64,000 bases of DNA from Bacteriovoracaceae bacterium. Lineage in GTDB: Bacteria; Bdellovibrionota; Bacteriovoracia; Bacteriovoracales; Bacteriovoracaceae. Both the position numbers and the translations under genes were made by a program. Shown here in pieces: positions 51,900 through 63,911 of this stretch (its first letter is position 1; every line of letters begins with the position of its first letter). Under the pieces are notes generated by a model. It was given only the letters and a program-made list of their open reading frames with translations, did no database searches and had not been told where the DNA came from. The stretch lies in assembly GCA_013141065.1 (NCBI GenBank), contig JABFRR010000002.1, forward strand, positions 89,927 through 153,926. Reading direction: 5' to 3'.

Positions 51900-53297
51900 G
51901 TGAGTATATCATTAAATGATCAAATGAATAAAGAGTGGTTTATATTTAAAGGCACCCATCACACTGGCCCGTACAGTGTTAGTGAACTGCGTACATTTTT
52001 TGTCAATGGTGAGATCACCATGCAGTCTTTACTTTGGAAAGAGGGAACAGAAAAATGGGAAGCCCTTAGTCGCATTGACGTATTGAGACCTGTACATCAA
52101 TTAAGTGAAAGTTCAACTCCAGATATTCCTCCATTGCCCACACCGACTAAAAAAGTCTTACCTAAATTAACTCCTGCGCCTCTACCTGCGCCGCCTATAG
52201 ATGCTGACGAACCACCTCCCATTCCACTCGATGCACTCTTAAATCCTGCTGGAGATAAAGAGTTATTTAAAGCAGCACCACCGGCTTATAAGAAATATAT
52301 TTCAAAAATTCTTTTTGGATTTATGCTCTTGGTTTTTGCTAGTGTCATAGCTTGGTTCACACTCAATGAACAATCATCTCAAGTTCAAATAAAAATACCT
52401 GGGGTCATGCCCATTTATGTAGAAAAGTTACAGGAGCTTGCCTCGCAAAGACTTCCAGGGATTTCTCTTGGAATGGCGCTTTCAATCGATAAAAGTAAAC
52501 TTTATGCGGCCATTAATCAATCCGGTGAAATTTTATCAACCATTAAATTAATTTCTGTTCCAAAACGAATTTTAGGATCAAGTGATATTGAGTTGCAAGT
52601 CAGAGGAGTCATTAAGGATCATCTTGGATCTTTTGAAAGAATGTCGATGATTAAAGGTGAGAGGCTTATTCCGGGAGAATACGAAATTCAATTTTCTGGT
52701 AAAAAAATTCATTATCTCAATTCACAATTTAAATTCTTGCGAGCGATGAATGTATTTAATAATCTCAATACAAATTATACATATAAAACAGTTGCTTTAA
52801 TTTATCCTGGAACACCAAGAGACTTTGAACTCAAACTCAGCGAGTTTAAAAAAGCCGTATTAAATGAAGCACTCAAGCCTTTTGGTGATAAACTTGAGCG
52901 TCACCAAACCTTCCTATCACTCCTCAATAAAATAATGGAGATGTACTTACTGACTTTAGAGAAAATTTCGAAGCCACTTGAAATTAATGCTTTTGAAAAA
53001 ATGTTAATTAAAGAAGTCTCTCCCATTATTCAATCTTTAATTATTGAAGCGAGTGAACGATCAAATGAAGTTGTAACTGACGATTTGGGATCTTACAAAA
53101 ACCAAGTTTATATCGGCAAGCAAATCGGTGAACTAGCGAGTGATATGATAACGCTCACTCAAAAGTCCCCGAAGTTGGCATTTGCCGACAAGACGGCACT
53201 CAAAGCAAAATTTGAGACTCGTTATAAATTTGTCAAATCTCAATTGGATACAGTGATTCAAGAAATTCAGACAAAAATAGAAGTCTTATCTAAGTAA
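51900..53297 (+). CDS. GYF_2 (DUF4339)-like domain membrane protein
   Basis: EWFIFKGTHHTGPYSVSELRTFFVNGEITMQSLLWKEGTEKWEAL; Pro-rich linker; TM. Confidence 0.75.
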   Translation: MSISLNDQMNKEWFIFKGTHHTGPYSVSELRTFFVNGEITMQSLLWKEGTEKWEALSRIDVLRPVHQLSESSTPDIPPLPTPTKKVLPKLTPAPLPAPPIDADEPPPIPLDALLNPAGDKELFKAAPPAYKKYISKILFGFMLLVFASVIAWFTLNEQSSQVQIKIPGVMPIYVEKLQELASQRLPGISLGMALSIDKSKLYAAINQSGEILSTIKLISVPKRILGSSDIELQVRGVIKDHLGSFERMSMIKGERLIPGEYEIQFSGKKIHYLNSQFKFLRAMNVFNNLNTNYTYKTVALIYPGTPRDFELKLSEFKKAVLNEALKPFGDKLERHQTFLSLLNKIMEMYLLTLEKISKPLEINAFEKMLIKEVSPIIQSLIIEASERSNEVVTDDLGSYKNQVYIGKQIGELASDMITLTQKSPKLAFADKTALKAKFETRYKFVKSQLDTVIQEIQTKIEVLSK

Positions 53298-54174
53298 AAA
53301 TTCTGTAGACTGGTTTTTTTTCATAATCCATTTTTTGATCACAAACAAAATCATTTTTTTCATTTAATTTGATAGTTGAGCCAAAATAAAGTGGATCGTG
53401 TTCAAAAATGATGGTCAAATTTTCTTTTTTTATAAATGACAGAAAGTGTTTTTTGTCTTGTGTCGTTACACCGGGTGAAATGTCATAACCCATGACCCAA
53501 GGAATATGAATATGATTAGAGGTGGGTATGAGATCGGCCATATAAATAAATTTGTCGTCATAAGCATGTAGTAAATACGGCGTATGTCCCATTGAGCATT
53601 TAAACTTGAGACCTGGGAGAATTTCTCCTTCCATTTCATCAAGAAAATGGACTTGATTTTTTTCTAAATACCAATTGAGTACCGGCTCAAAATATTCAAT
53701 TTGAAAAGATCCCGTATCGCGGTCAGTTGGATTAAGTGAATATTCATAATGTTTTTTATGAAGATGAATTGTGGCATTAGGGAGAACGGCACTCATTTGA
53801 CCGTCTACCATTTTACCAATGCCACCCACGTGATCAAAATGCAAATGAGAGAGCACGAGATCCGTTATATCAGTTGGACTTAACTGAGCTTCTTTGAGCG
53901 CTAATTCAAGCGGAGATTGCGGGCCTAAAATTCCAAAGCGGCTTTCAAATTTATCACCGTGATAATCACCTATGCCCGTGTCGATTAAGATATTTTTTTT
54001 ATTGTCTTCATCCTTTATTAAAATAAGTCTCAAGGCCAATTCAATTCTATTTTGATCGTCTGCTGCATGGACTTTGCTCCAAAGTGGTTTAGGGATGATG
54101 CCAAACATCGCTCCGCCATCAAGTTTAAAGCGGGCAGGTTCTAGGCAAAAATATTTTTTCATAAAATGTCTCAC
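53290..54174 (-). CDS. metallo-beta-lactamase-fold hydrolase
   Basis: VLSHLHFDHVGGIGKM; MGHTPY; YMADLIP; FEHDP. Confidence 0.85.
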   Translation of the reverse strand: MRHFMKKYFCLEPARFKLDGGAMFGIIPKPLWSKVHAADDQNRIELALRLILIKDEDNKKNILIDTGIGDYHGDKFESRFGILGPQSPLELALKEAQLSPTDITDLVLSHLHFDHVGGIGKMVDGQMSAVLPNATIHLHKKHYEYSLNPTDRDTGSFQIEYFEPVLNWYLEKNQVHFLDEMEGEILPGLKFKCSMGHTPYLLHAYDDKFIYMADLIPTSNHIHIPWVMGYDISPGVTTQDKKHFLSFIKKENLTIIFEHDPLYFGSTIKLNEKNDFVCDQKMDYEKKPVYRIFT

Positions 54175-54403
54175 TTAATTTATATTTTATTTCATTATTT
54201 TGACTTGTATATTGGCCCAATCGTCCTGGAAATGCCATTTTCTCTTAATTCTCATTAGGACGCATATTCCTGAGCGCAAATAATGAATTTATTTGGGTTA
54301 TTTTGGGCGATGTTCCTTTAAGGACATCACTGGGACTATTAAGATGATCACGTTTCATTTTATTGTTTCAAACACATCACAAACTCTTGAATTAGGAGAA
54401 GCT

Positions 54404-55570
54404 ATGAACGTCCATGAGTATCAAGCGAAAGAATTGATGCGCAAATTTGGTATTAAAGTTTTAAACGGCGCCGTCGCAAAAACAGTTGATGAAGCTGTCG
54501 AAGGAGCAAAAAAACTCGGTGGAAATATTTGGGTTGTTAAAGCACAAATTCACGCGGGTGGAAGAGGGAAAGCCGGCGGTGTTAAACTCGCTAAATCTCT
54601 TGATGAAGTAAAAAAATATGCCAGCGAAATTTTGGGGGCAACACTTGTCACTCACCAAACAGGACCTGAAGGAAAAAAAGTGAATACACTTTTAATCGAA
54701 GAAGGCTGTAACATTAAATCGGAATTTTATTTGGGAATTGTTCTCGATAGAAATAATTCAAAAGTCACATTCATGGCCTCGCGTGAAGGTGGGGTAGAGA
54801 TTGAAGAAATAGCTCACAAAAATCCAGAAGCCATCGTAAAAGTTGCCGTAGATCCTTCTACTGGATTCCAACCATACATCGGAAGAAAATTATCAAACGC
54901 ACTTGGATTAGATGCAGCTCAAGCGAAAGAAGCTGATAAATTCTACCAAGGTCTTTACAATCTTTATACGCAATCAGATTGTTCAATTGCCGAAATTAAT
55001 CCTTTAGTCCTAACTGCTGATGGAGCAATCATCGCTCTTGATGCTAAATTGAATTTTGATGAAAACGCTCTTTTTAGACACCCAGAGATTGCAGCGTACA
55101 GAGATTTTTCTGAAGAATCAGAAAAAGAAGTGGAAGCCTCAAAGCACGGACTTTCTTATATTGAACTCGACGGAAACATTGGCTGTCTTGTTAATGGTGC
55201 AGGGTTGGCAATGGCAACTCTCGACATTATTCAACTTCATGGCGGAAACGCTGCCAACTTTCTTGACGTAGGCGGTGGAGCAACAAAAGAAGCTGTAGAA
55301 AAAGCATTCAGAATTATTCTTTCTGATCCAAACGTTAAAGCAATTCTCGTTAATATTTTTGGTGGAATTATGAAATGTGACATCATCGCAGAAGGTGTCA
55401 TTGCTGCTGCTAAAGCAGTTTCTTTAAAAGTTCCTCTAGTTGTTCGCCTCGAAGGAACAAACGTTGAATTAGGAAAGAAAATTTTAAGTGAATCAGGTTT
55501 AGCAATTACAGCAGCTGGGGATCTCGGCGATGCTGCAAAAAAAGTAGTCGCTGCAGCGAAGGGAGTATAA
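54404..55570 (+). CDS. sucC: succinyl-CoA synthetase beta subunit
   Basis: [19 protein letters not shown]...[18 protein letters not shown] aggag upstream of ATG 54404. Confidence 0.97.
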   Translation: MNVHEYQAKELMRKFGIKVLNGAVAKTVDEAVEGAKKLGGNIWVVKAQIHAGGRGKAGGVKLAKSLDEVKKYASEILGATLVTHQTGPEGKKVNTLLIEEGCNIKSEFYLGIVLDRNNSKVTFMASREGGVEIEEIAHKNPEAIVKVAVDPSTGFQPYIGRKLSNALGLDAAQAKEADKFYQGLYNLYTQSDCSIAEINPLVLTADGAIIALDAKLNFDENALFRHPEIAAYRDFSEESEKEVEASKHGLSYIELDGNIGCLVNGAGLAMATLDIIQLHGGNAANFLDVGGGATKEAVEKAFRIILSDPNVKAILVNIFGGIMKCDIIAEGVIAAAKAVSLKVPLVVRLEGTNVELGKKILSESGLAITAAGDLGDAAKKVVAAAKGV

Positions 55571-55574
55571 TTAT

Positions 55575-56459
55575 ATGGCAATCATGATAGATAAAAATAC
55601 ACGTTTAATCACAATAGGAATTACCGGGAAACAAGGAACATTTCACACTAAGCAATCTGAAGCCTATGGGACAAAAGTTGTTGGTGGTGTAACTCCAGGT
55701 AAAGGCGGAACAGTTCACGAAGGCTGGCCGGTGTTTAACACCGTCACTGAAGCAGTTAAGAAGACAGAGGCCAATGCTGCCATGGTATTTGTTCCACCTC
55801 CTTTTGCAGCTGATGCAATACTAGAATGTATCGATGCAAAACTTCCAATCATAATTTGTATTACAGAAGGGATTCCTATTTTAGATATGGTTAAAGTTAA
55901 AGGAGCTCTTGCTCGTTCACCTGAAACCCGCTTAATTGGCCCAAACTGTCCGGGAGTAATCACGCCAGGACAATGTAAAATTGGAATTATGCCAGGACAC
56001 ATTCACTTGCCTGGTCGAATCGGAATCATTTCTCGTTCAGGTACATTAACTTATGAAGCTGTCGGACAACTGACAGCCAGAGGCATTGGTCAATCGACAT
56101 GTGTCGGTATTGGTGGAGATCCGGTTAATGGAACGAACTTCATTGATGCTCTTGATATGTTTAATAAAGACCCAGACACAGATGCTGTTATTATGATTGG
56201 AGAAATCGGTGGAACGGCCGAAACTGATGCAGCAAGATGGATCAAAAAGAATATGAAAAAGCCAGTCGTAGGCTTTATTGCTGGAGCTGCTGCCCCAAAA
56301 GGGAAGAGAATGGGCCATGCTGGAGCGTTAATTTCTGGAGAAGATGATACTGCTGCAGCAAAGTTTAAAATTCTCGCAGAGTGTGGTATCACTGTGGCGA
56401 ACTCACCAGCGGACTTAGGATTAAAGTTAGAAGAAGCAATGAAGAGTATTAAGAAATAA
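55575..56459 (+). CDS. sucD: succinyl-CoA synthetase alpha subunit
   Basis: [53 protein letters not shown]. Confidence 0.97.
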   Translation: MAIMIDKNTRLITIGITGKQGTFHTKQSEAYGTKVVGGVTPGKGGTVHEGWPVFNTVTEAVKKTEANAAMVFVPPPFAADAILECIDAKLPIIICITEGIPILDMVKVKGALARSPETRLIGPNCPGVITPGQCKIGIMPGHIHLPGRIGIISRSGTLTYEAVGQLTARGIGQSTCVGIGGDPVNGTNFIDALDMFNKDPDTDAVIMIGEIGGTAETDAARWIKKNMKKPVVGFIAGAAAPKGKRMGHAGALISGEDDTAAAKFKILAECGITVANSPADLGLKLEEAMKSIKK

Positions 56460-56506
56460 GAAATAAAAAAATAAGAAGACCGTCATCTTTCAAGGAGATT
56501 TACCAA

Positions 56507-56929
56507 ATGGAAAGAACATTCTCAATTATTAAGCCAAACGCAGTAGCAGATAACAACATTGGAAACATTGTTGCCCGATTCGAAAAAGAAGGACTTCGTA
56601 TTGCCGCTTTAAAACTAACTCATTTATCAAAAGAAAAAGCCGAAGGATTTTACATTGAACACAAAGAAAGACCTTTCTTTGGTTCACTTGTTGGCTTCAT
56701 GACTGAAGGCCCAGTGGTTCTTATGGTTCTTGAAGGTGATAACGCAGTTGAAAAAAATAGAAAACTTATGGGTGCAACTAATCCGGCAAACGCTGAAGAA
56801 GGAACTCTAAGAAAGCTTTATGCTAAGTCAATCGAAGCTAACGCAGTTCATGGATCTGATTCTCAAGCAGCAGCAGAAAGAGAAATCAATTACTTCTTCG
56901 ATAAAAATGAAGTAAAAGCAAGATACTAA
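56507..56929 (+). CDS. ndk: nucleoside diphosphate kinase
   Basis: [37 protein letters not shown]. Confidence 0.97.
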   Translation: MERTFSIIKPNAVADNNIGNIVARFEKEGLRIAALKLTHLSKEKAEGFYIEHKERPFFGSLVGFMTEGPVVLMVLEGDNAVEKNRKLMGATNPANAEEGTLRKLYAKSIEANAVHGSDSQAAAEREINYFFDKNEVKARY

Positions 56930-56957
56930 TCACTGACTTGAAATTTGATATTTATAG

Positions 56958-56992
56958 AAAGCTCCAACCCTCAAAAGGCTGGAGCTTTTTTT
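56958..56992 (+). terminator. terminator after ndk
   Basis: AAAGCTCCA...TGGAGCTTTTTTTTT. Confidence 0.85.
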
Positions 56993-57075
56993 TTATTTAG
57001 ACACTTGTCGTACGAATTTGAACTTGATAACTATAAGACTCTTAAAAGATGTCTTATTTTTGTTGAGGAATATTT

Positions 57076-58320
57076 ATGAAATTTCTAGTGGCACTTTTTT
57101 TATTAGTTTGCACACCATCACTAATGGCCAACGAAGTTTTGAAGTGGAATTCACTTTTACTTCAAGCTATAAAAATAAATAAAACCCCACCGCCTATTGC
57201 CGCTCGAAATCTAGCGATTCTTCATACTGCAATTTTTGATACAACAAACTCTTTGTCATCGCAATATCAACCTTACCAAGTAAAAATTTCTCCGCAAGGA
57301 AAGATTTTTAGCAGTGTTGCCATTGCTCAAAGTGCCGCATATGTCTTGGAAAAAATTTATCCTCAACAGGCATTAACTTGGGAAAGTGAGCTCGCCAAAG
57401 CTAAGGCATTATATCCTTCGGGACCTCTATTAAATGCTTCTTTAGAACTGGGATTAGAAATTGCAAAAGTCATTTGGACAAGTAGATCAAATGATTTGAA
57501 CAAATCTAAATTGAATGAAGACTATGATTCAGTAGGATTTACCGACATCGGAATTTGGATTCCCACACCACCTAAATTTGAACCAGGACTTCTACCTTAT
57601 TGGGGATTAGTGAAACCATTTGGACTTCAAAGTGGAAGTCAATTTAGACAATCAGGTCCTCCTGCTTTTTCATCAAAGAGGTATGCAAAAGATTATAATG
57701 AAGTTTTGAAATTTGGTTTAAAAGATTTGAGTTCACGAACAGATGAAGAAACACTTATCGCAAAATTCTGGGCAGATGGAGGTGGAACTGTGACTCCTCC
57801 AGGACATTGGAACGTGATTGCTCAAGGGATTTCTTCAAATAAAAAGCTGTCACTCTTAGAAACGAGTAGGCTTTTTGCTTTATTAAATATTGCCTTAGCC
57901 GATGCTGGAATTTCTGCTTGGGATATGAAGTATACTTACAATTGCTGGAGACCAATTACTGCCATTAGCGAAGGAAGTGCTGATGAAAATCCAAATACAG
58001 AGGTTCATAATAATTGGGAGCCGCTATTAACGACTCCACCTTTTCCGGATTATGTGAGTGGACACAGTACTTTTAGTTCTGCAGCTGCAACAATTTTAGA
58101 AAACTTTTTTGAATCAGATAAAATGCATTTTACAACTCACTCCGATGACCTTCCAGGAGTAAGTAGAACTTTTACTCGCTTTTCTCAAGCAGCTTATGAA
58201 GCAGGAAGAAGTCGAATTTTTGGAGGCATTCATTTTGAATTTGCCAACAGAGATGGGGCCCGCGCAGGAAGAATGGTCGGAGACTACGTTTATAGTCATT
58301 TGCTTCTTAAATTAAATTAA
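57076..58320 (+). CDS. secreted vanadium haloperoxidase/PAP2-like phosphatase
   Basis: Signal peptide; YNCWRPITAI; PPFPDYVSGHSTFSSAAA; SRIFGGIHFEFANRDGARAGRMVG. Confidence 0.85.
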   Translation: MKFLVALFLLVCTPSLMANEVLKWNSLLLQAIKINKTPPPIAARNLAILHTAIFDTTNSLSSQYQPYQVKISPQGKIFSSVAIAQSAAYVLEKIYPQQALTWESELAKAKALYPSGPLLNASLELGLEIAKVIWTSRSNDLNKSKLNEDYDSVGFTDIGIWIPTPPKFEPGLLPYWGLVKPFGLQSGSQFRQSGPPAFSSKRYAKDYNEVLKFGLKDLSSRTDEETLIAKFWADGGGTVTPPGHWNVIAQGISSNKKLSLLETSRLFALLNIALADAGISAWDMKYTYNCWRPITAISEGSADENPNTEVHNNWEPLLTTPPFPDYVSGHSTFSSAAATILENFFESDKMHFTTHSDDLPGVSRTFTRFSQAAYEAGRSRIFGGIHFEFANRDGARAGRMVGDYVYSHLLLKLN

Positions 58321-58323
58321 AAA

Positions 58324-58761
58324 ATGAAGCAAAAATGTAAAGTTCTCGCTTACATTTTTAGAGTCACAGATTTAACTCTTGAAATTTTAGTTTTCACTCA
58401 CCGAGGTATGCCCGATGCTGGTATTCAGGTAGTAGGGGGAACAGTGGAAAATGGCGAAGACTTAATCTGTGCACTCAAACGAGAAATTAGTGAAGAAAGT
58501 GGACTTATTTTTGATGAAAGCACTAGTTTCCAAAAAATTGGAGAGTCTTTATATCAAAGAAAAGACATTGCTGAGCTCAACATAAGGCACTACTTTAGTG
58601 TTTATACGAGTGATCTAAAAGATTCATGGTCTCACAGAGTAGAATCCACAGGAGAAGACAATCAACTATTATTCGATTTTTTCTGGTTGCCCGTAGATGA
58701 AGCTTGTCTGAAATTGACAGGTAATATGGGTGAGTTTTTAAAACCGATGGAATTGCTTTAG
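58324..58761 (+). CDS. Nudix hydrolase
   Basis: GIQVVGGTVENGEDLICALKREISEESGL. Confidence 0.9.
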   Translation: MKQKCKVLAYIFRVTDLTLEILVFTHRGMPDAGIQVVGGTVENGEDLICALKREISEESGLIFDESTSFQKIGESLYQRKDIAELNIRHYFSVYTSDLKDSWSHRVESTGEDNQLLFDFFWLPVDEACLKLTGNMGEFLKPMELL

Positions 58762-58840
58762 TTTTTATCATTTACTAATTTTTTTTACATAAATTCCGAT
58801 CACTGTTAAAATCTTATAATTATTACGATGGAAGTGATTA

Positions 58841-60172
58841 GTGCAAATCCTCTTTATTGAAAAAGATGAATCGCAAAGAGTCTTATTTAAGGCCAATGCC
58901 ATTAAGTCACTTGGCGTAGAGGTCATAGAACGGGCATCAACAGATGAAGCTGTCTCACTTATTCAGTTATTGCCAACACTCGATCTCATTATTTGTAAAG
59001 AAGACTTAGAAGGCAGTCAAGATGTTGTCAGTTGTTTACATGATGATGGTTTATCCATCCCACTACTTTGGTTAGGTGAAGCTACACCTAAATATAAAAA
59101 TTCGAATCTCATCTCTAAAAATGTTCCCTATGATAAATTGCTAATAGAAATTAAAAAAATTCTTAAACTGGAAGAAGTTCTCACACAAGATTTAAGTGGT
59201 GGCTATCAGCCAGTTGATTGTCGTTATTTTCTCTATATCAACTCAACAAGTCTCGGATGTGATGTCTTTATTAAAATTAAAAAAGAAGGCAAAGATCATT
59301 TTATAAAATGTTTTCATAGCACCGATCATTTTAATCGTGCTCAGGTAGAAAAATACACACAATCTGGGCTTAAAGAGTTTTACGTGCCTTCTACTCATTA
59401 CGTGCAATTTATCAACTTTGTCACAGATAAACTTGTTTTAAAATTAGATGATTCCAGACTTAATTCAGAAGAAAAGGTCAGTTTAAATGCTGAGGCTTAT
59501 AGAATCAGTGTGGAGCGTATTCAATCATTAAGAGTAGATGATTTCACTGTAGAAGTCGTTCAGGCCAGTGTCAATGCGATGATGGCGGCAGTAAGTGAAA
59601 ATAATGCTCTTGGAAATTTCTTAAAGTCGATGAGTAGTGATAATTTGTCTTACTCTTATGCCAATGCTCACTTGATGAGTTTAGTTCTTCATAAAATTGT
59701 CGATCACTTTGAATGGTCGTCTGATCAAATAAAATCAAGACTGACATACGCTGCTTATTTTCATAACATCTCTCTTAAAGATGAGGGCCATATGAAGGTT
59801 CGTTCTATGGAAGCTCTGATTAAATTAAATCTGACAGGTACAGAAGCAGATGCAATTTTAAAACACGCCTATCAGTCCTCGGTTCTCATCGATTCATTTA
59901 AAGAAATTCCAGATGGTGTAAAGTTAGTTATTAAAGAACATCACGGGATGAAAAATGGTGTAGGCTTTGCTGAGACTCCCAATATTTCGCTTACACCTCT
60001 CAGTATGATGTTTGTAGTTGTAGAAGATTTCGTTGATGAATTCTTGAGTTTTCCCGGCAAACCGCTGAGGGTTGACTACGAGGCAATGCTCTCTCGATTA
60101 GAAAAACGCTACACGAAACTGGCCTTTGCAGAGACAGTTAAGGCACTTTCAAAAATGGTTTTGGGTAAGTAG
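58841..60172 (+). CDS. receiver-like + degenerate HD-GYP-like protein (GTG start)
   Basis: LDLIICKEDLEG receiver-like; AYFHNISL and IKEHHGMKNGVGF at HD-GYP motif positions. Confidence 0.6.
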   Translation: MQILFIEKDESQRVLFKANAIKSLGVEVIERASTDEAVSLIQLLPTLDLIICKEDLEGSQDVVSCLHDDGLSIPLLWLGEATPKYKNSNLISKNVPYDKLLIEIKKILKLEEVLTQDLSGGYQPVDCRYFLYINSTSLGCDVFIKIKKEGKDHFIKCFHSTDHFNRAQVEKYTQSGLKEFYVPSTHYVQFINFVTDKLVLKLDDSRLNSEEKVSLNAEAYRISVERIQSLRVDDFTVEVVQASVNAMMAAVSENNALGNFLKSMSSDNLSYSYANAHLMSLVLHKIVDHFEWSSDQIKSRLTYAAYFHNISLKDEGHMKVRSMEALIKLNLTGTEADAILKHAYQSSVLIDSFKEIPDGVKLVIKEHHGMKNGVGFAETPNISLTPLSMMFVVVEDFVDEFLSFPGKPLRVDYEAMLSRLEKRYTKLAFAETVKALSKMVLGK

Positions 60173-60363
60173 TTTTCACTGGGAAGCTTGCTTTTTTTCC
60201 TTACCTTAAGGCCATTTTAAAAAAAACCAGACATGCAGGAATTCCCGGTGTAAATATCTTCCTCTCAAAATATGATAATAAATTTATTTTTTCGTAATGT
60301 TTTTGTGGTTTCTGGCCTTCACAATTCATCCTTGGCCATCTAAAATACTTTCAGAGGTATTTT

Positions 60364-61503
60364 ATGGGGCGGCAAGCAAATAAATTAAAGGTAGAAGAAT
60401 GTCATGAGATTATTTTGAAAGAATTTTCAAAATTTAGGGAAAAAAGACCAATTTTTGAAATTCCGCTCAATAATTTTTTAATGTCGAGTTTTGCAGTTTT
60501 TGCGCTGAAGTCACCATCCCTCTTGCAGTTTGAACAACACTTTACAGAAGAAAAAACAAGAAGACATAATCTCAACTCACTTTTTAAAATTGATCGAGTT
60601 CCATCGGACACACATTTACGAGATGTTTTAGAAACGGTAGAATACGCTCAATATCGCCCTGTTTTTCAACGATTATTTTCATACATTCAAAGATCAAAAA
60701 CTCTTGAACAGTTTGAGTTTATGAAAATAAATGGTCAATCACATTATTTATTAGCAACAGATGGCTCTGGCTATTATCGCTCAGAAAAAGTCGTTTGTGA
60801 TTGTTGCATGATCGAAGAACATTTTGATGAAAATAATAAACTGACACTTAAGTTTGGCCACAACATCTTAGCAGGTTCAATTGTTCATCCAAATTTTAGA
60901 CAAGTCATTCCAATGTGTCCTGAACCTATCATGAGGGTTGATGGCCGAAGTAAAAACGATTCGGAACAAACAGCATTTAGAAGATTTTTAGAGGATTTTA
61001 AAAGAGAGCATCCTAAGTTGAAAATTATTTTTTTACTTGATGCTCTGTATGCCAATGGGCCAATTATCAAATTGCTCCGAGAGTATAAATATGAATTTAT
61101 AATTGCGGTAAAGGAAACGAAAAGTCTTCTATTTATGCTTGTCAAAGAAGGAGAAACCACTGGGGAAACTCAATTTTTGGAAACAAGTTTTGAATTTGGT
61201 GAAAAAGTTATCAAAACAACTAAAATGAATTATAGATTTGCAAACAACGTAAGGCTTCATCAAGACAAAGACAGTCCATTTATAAATTTTGTTCAAGTTA
61301 AAGAAGTTACCGAATGGATTGGAAAAAAAGGCAGACCTGAAAGAATCGAACGTAATTTTACATTTATTACCGACATACTAGTTACTAAAAATAACATTGC
61401 ACAACTTGCAAAAGGAGGCCGTACTCGTTGCGATGTGTCTCAGAAATTAGTGCAGTTTGAAGGAAGGTTGAAAAACTTTTCTGCTACAAGATTCACTTTC
61501 TAA
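60364..61503 (+). pseudogene. DDE-type transposase, C-terminus apparently lost
   Basis: FLLDALYANGPIIKLLREYKYEFIIAVKETK...NFTFITDILVTKNNIAQLAKGGRTRCD then no recognisable C-terminal motif. Confidence 0.65.
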
Positions 61504-61611
61504 TTCAATTTAATTATCAAGTCAAAAAATATTTCATGCTAAATTCAAATCAACACGAGACGAGTTTATTAAAACTTCAGTCTTATAATATTTTTTATTT
61601 TGGAGATGTAT

Positions 61612-61935
61612 ATGACTTGGTCAAAGGCAGCTGATAGCGAAAAAGTTTTATTTCGAGCGATCTCTTTATTATTTTATCGTAACGAAAACCTTTTGCATCT
61701 TATGCTTAATCCTGATTATCCTAAACTCATGGCGCCACCAGAAGTCATTAAAAGGCGGGCGCAAGGCTTTTCATCATCAGAACAACTCCTAGTAAGGATT
61801 GCCCTTGATGCTTGGAATGGATCGGGAGGCATCCACTTTAATGAGTTGTATGAAAAGCTAGATCCACACAATTTTCAAAAAATGCTTTTAGTTCTTAATT
61901 ATTTATATTCTCCACAACAGGCCGTACATTTCTGA
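61612..61935 (+). CDS. hypothetical protein
   Basis: Short ORF with coding-like composition. Confidence 0.35.
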   Translation: MTWSKAADSEKVLFRAISLLFYRNENLLHLMLNPDYPKLMAPPEVIKRRAQGFSSSEQLLVRIALDAWNGSGGIHFNELYEKLDPHNFQKMLLVLNYLYSPQQAVHF

Positions 61936-61956
61936 CTTTGTCGTAAGTGCATTTAG

Positions 61957-62331
61957 TTAATTTTCACCTCTACTATAGGGAGAAAACTCTTTGCATTTTT
62001 TGGTATATCGATGAGAATGAGTTTCATAAAATTTTTTAATCGTTTGATTTCTTGAATCTAAAATTTTCTTCTCCTCGCCATAATGCCTTTCTGCCGGTGT
62101 TATGAATTGGATACCTGAATGTTTATAAGAGTAATTATATTCATGGAAATATCCTACAAAATAATTTCGGCCACTTTGTAAATCAACGAAGCTTCCTGGG
62201 AATGTTCTAAAGGTTTTTATTGTTCCAAATAAACTTTCTGAAAAAGGGTTGTCATCCGATACCCCGGCCCTAGAATAAGAATCGACCATCTGGGCATCTC
62301 GGACAAATTTGATCATCTCATGCGAAGTCAT
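61957..62331 (-). pseudogene. IS3-type integrase-core (rve) fragment
   Basis: SRAGVSDDNPFSESLFGTIKTFRTFPGSF...YFHEYNYSYKHSGIQFITPAERHYG. Confidence 0.75.
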
Positions 62332-62487
62332 TATTGCTCCGTTGTCTTTGTGATTGGTCAGTCCCTTGCCTGTTATAAATTGTAAATCATCACAACTCTA
62401 CGTTGAAAATGTTTTAAATATATTGATGTGAGGCCATGTAAGTATTTTTTTGTGGGCCAAATCATTTTTTAATGGCATCTTTCTCCT

Positions 62488-63837
62488 ATGAAAACTGTTG
62501 TAAAAATAGATCCAGAACTTGAATATGAAAAAGCTAAAAAAATTATTGACCTAGTCAGTAAGCAAATTCTTGATCCTGACCAAGTATCCTCTCTCGATTC
62601 TTCCGTTTCAAATCTCGCAACAGTTGCCAGAGTTTTACTTGAAAGAAGCCCGTAGACGTGGACCACCAAAACCTAATCCCAAAAATAAAATACCAAAAAA
62701 TAAAAATAAAAAAAAGCGTGAGATTTCAAGCAAACTTCCCTCTGTAAAATATCCGGATCTTGAACTTCGCGAAGAAGTAATTCGTCCAGATGTTACCCCA
62801 ATCTGTCCATGTTGTAGCTCTGAAATGAAAGAGTCTGGATTATTTGATCTTAGTGAAAAACTAGAAGTTGAACCTAAAAAATATTATATTCAAAGATCAA
62901 AACGAATTAAGTTTAATTGTTCTAAGTGCTATGGTGCCATAATCAATACTCCCTCAACTCCAAGTATTGTTCAAACTTCTAACTACGGTGATATCTTATT
63001 ATTGACGTAGTATTATCTAAGTACTGTGACCTTATTCCCATTGAAAGATATGCACAAATAGCAGTCCAGGCCGGTTTAATGGGAGATTTACCACCTCATA
63101 GTTTGATCGGTCTTACACATCACCTGGCGATTTTAAGAATAGTTTACGAGAGGTTGGTTAATGAAGTTTTATCGTCAAGGTTCTTCATGCCGATGAAACT
63201 CCCCATAAGATGCTAGAGGAGATGAAATTATCATTGGTATTTATGGGGATTTTTTTTCACTACTAAGGGTTGTTATTTTGAGGCTCATGGAACGAGATCT
63301 GGAGATGTAGCCTTTAAAAATTTAGAAAAATCCGCTGCAAGAATTTTTACTTACAGACGGATTTGCTGGTTATGGAAAAGCTGTTAAAGATTTAGAAAAA
63401 AAGAACGGTAAAAAATAACAGAAGTACATTTGCAACTCCCCACGCATATCGCTATTTCAAAAGATGCCAGTACAACATGGGAAAGTGAATGTCAGATTTT
63501 CTTTCTTTATATGGCAAGATCTATGAGCTAGAAGATCAGCGAAAAGTAGCAGCAATTGAACATCAACTAGAATTTAGAAAGAAGATGTTACCATTATTTG
63601 CAGAAATAAAAAGTAATTGTGAAGAACTTTCAAAGTGCCATGCCAAATAGTTTCTTATTGAAGAGTCTGAATTATTTTTTAAATCATTATGAAGGATTAA
63701 TTGTTTGTACTCGGCATATTGATGTCCCCCTCGATAATAATCTTGCAGAAAAGAGAGTTTCGTGCACCAGTTGTCGGAAGAAAAACGTGGATTGGAACCC
63801 ACTCCAAAAGAGTGAGAAACAATGGCGTATTATTTAG
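62488..63837 (+). pseudogene. IS66-family transposase remnant (several frames)
   Basis: Zn-finger ICPCCSSEMKESG...FNCSKC; C-term HIDVPLDNNLAEKRVS. Confidence 0.8.
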
Positions 63838-63911
63838 TATAGAGAAGTTGCATGATGAATAAAATTAATCAAGAAATTATTTTCCTTGGATCGTTAACCA
63901 AATACATGCAG

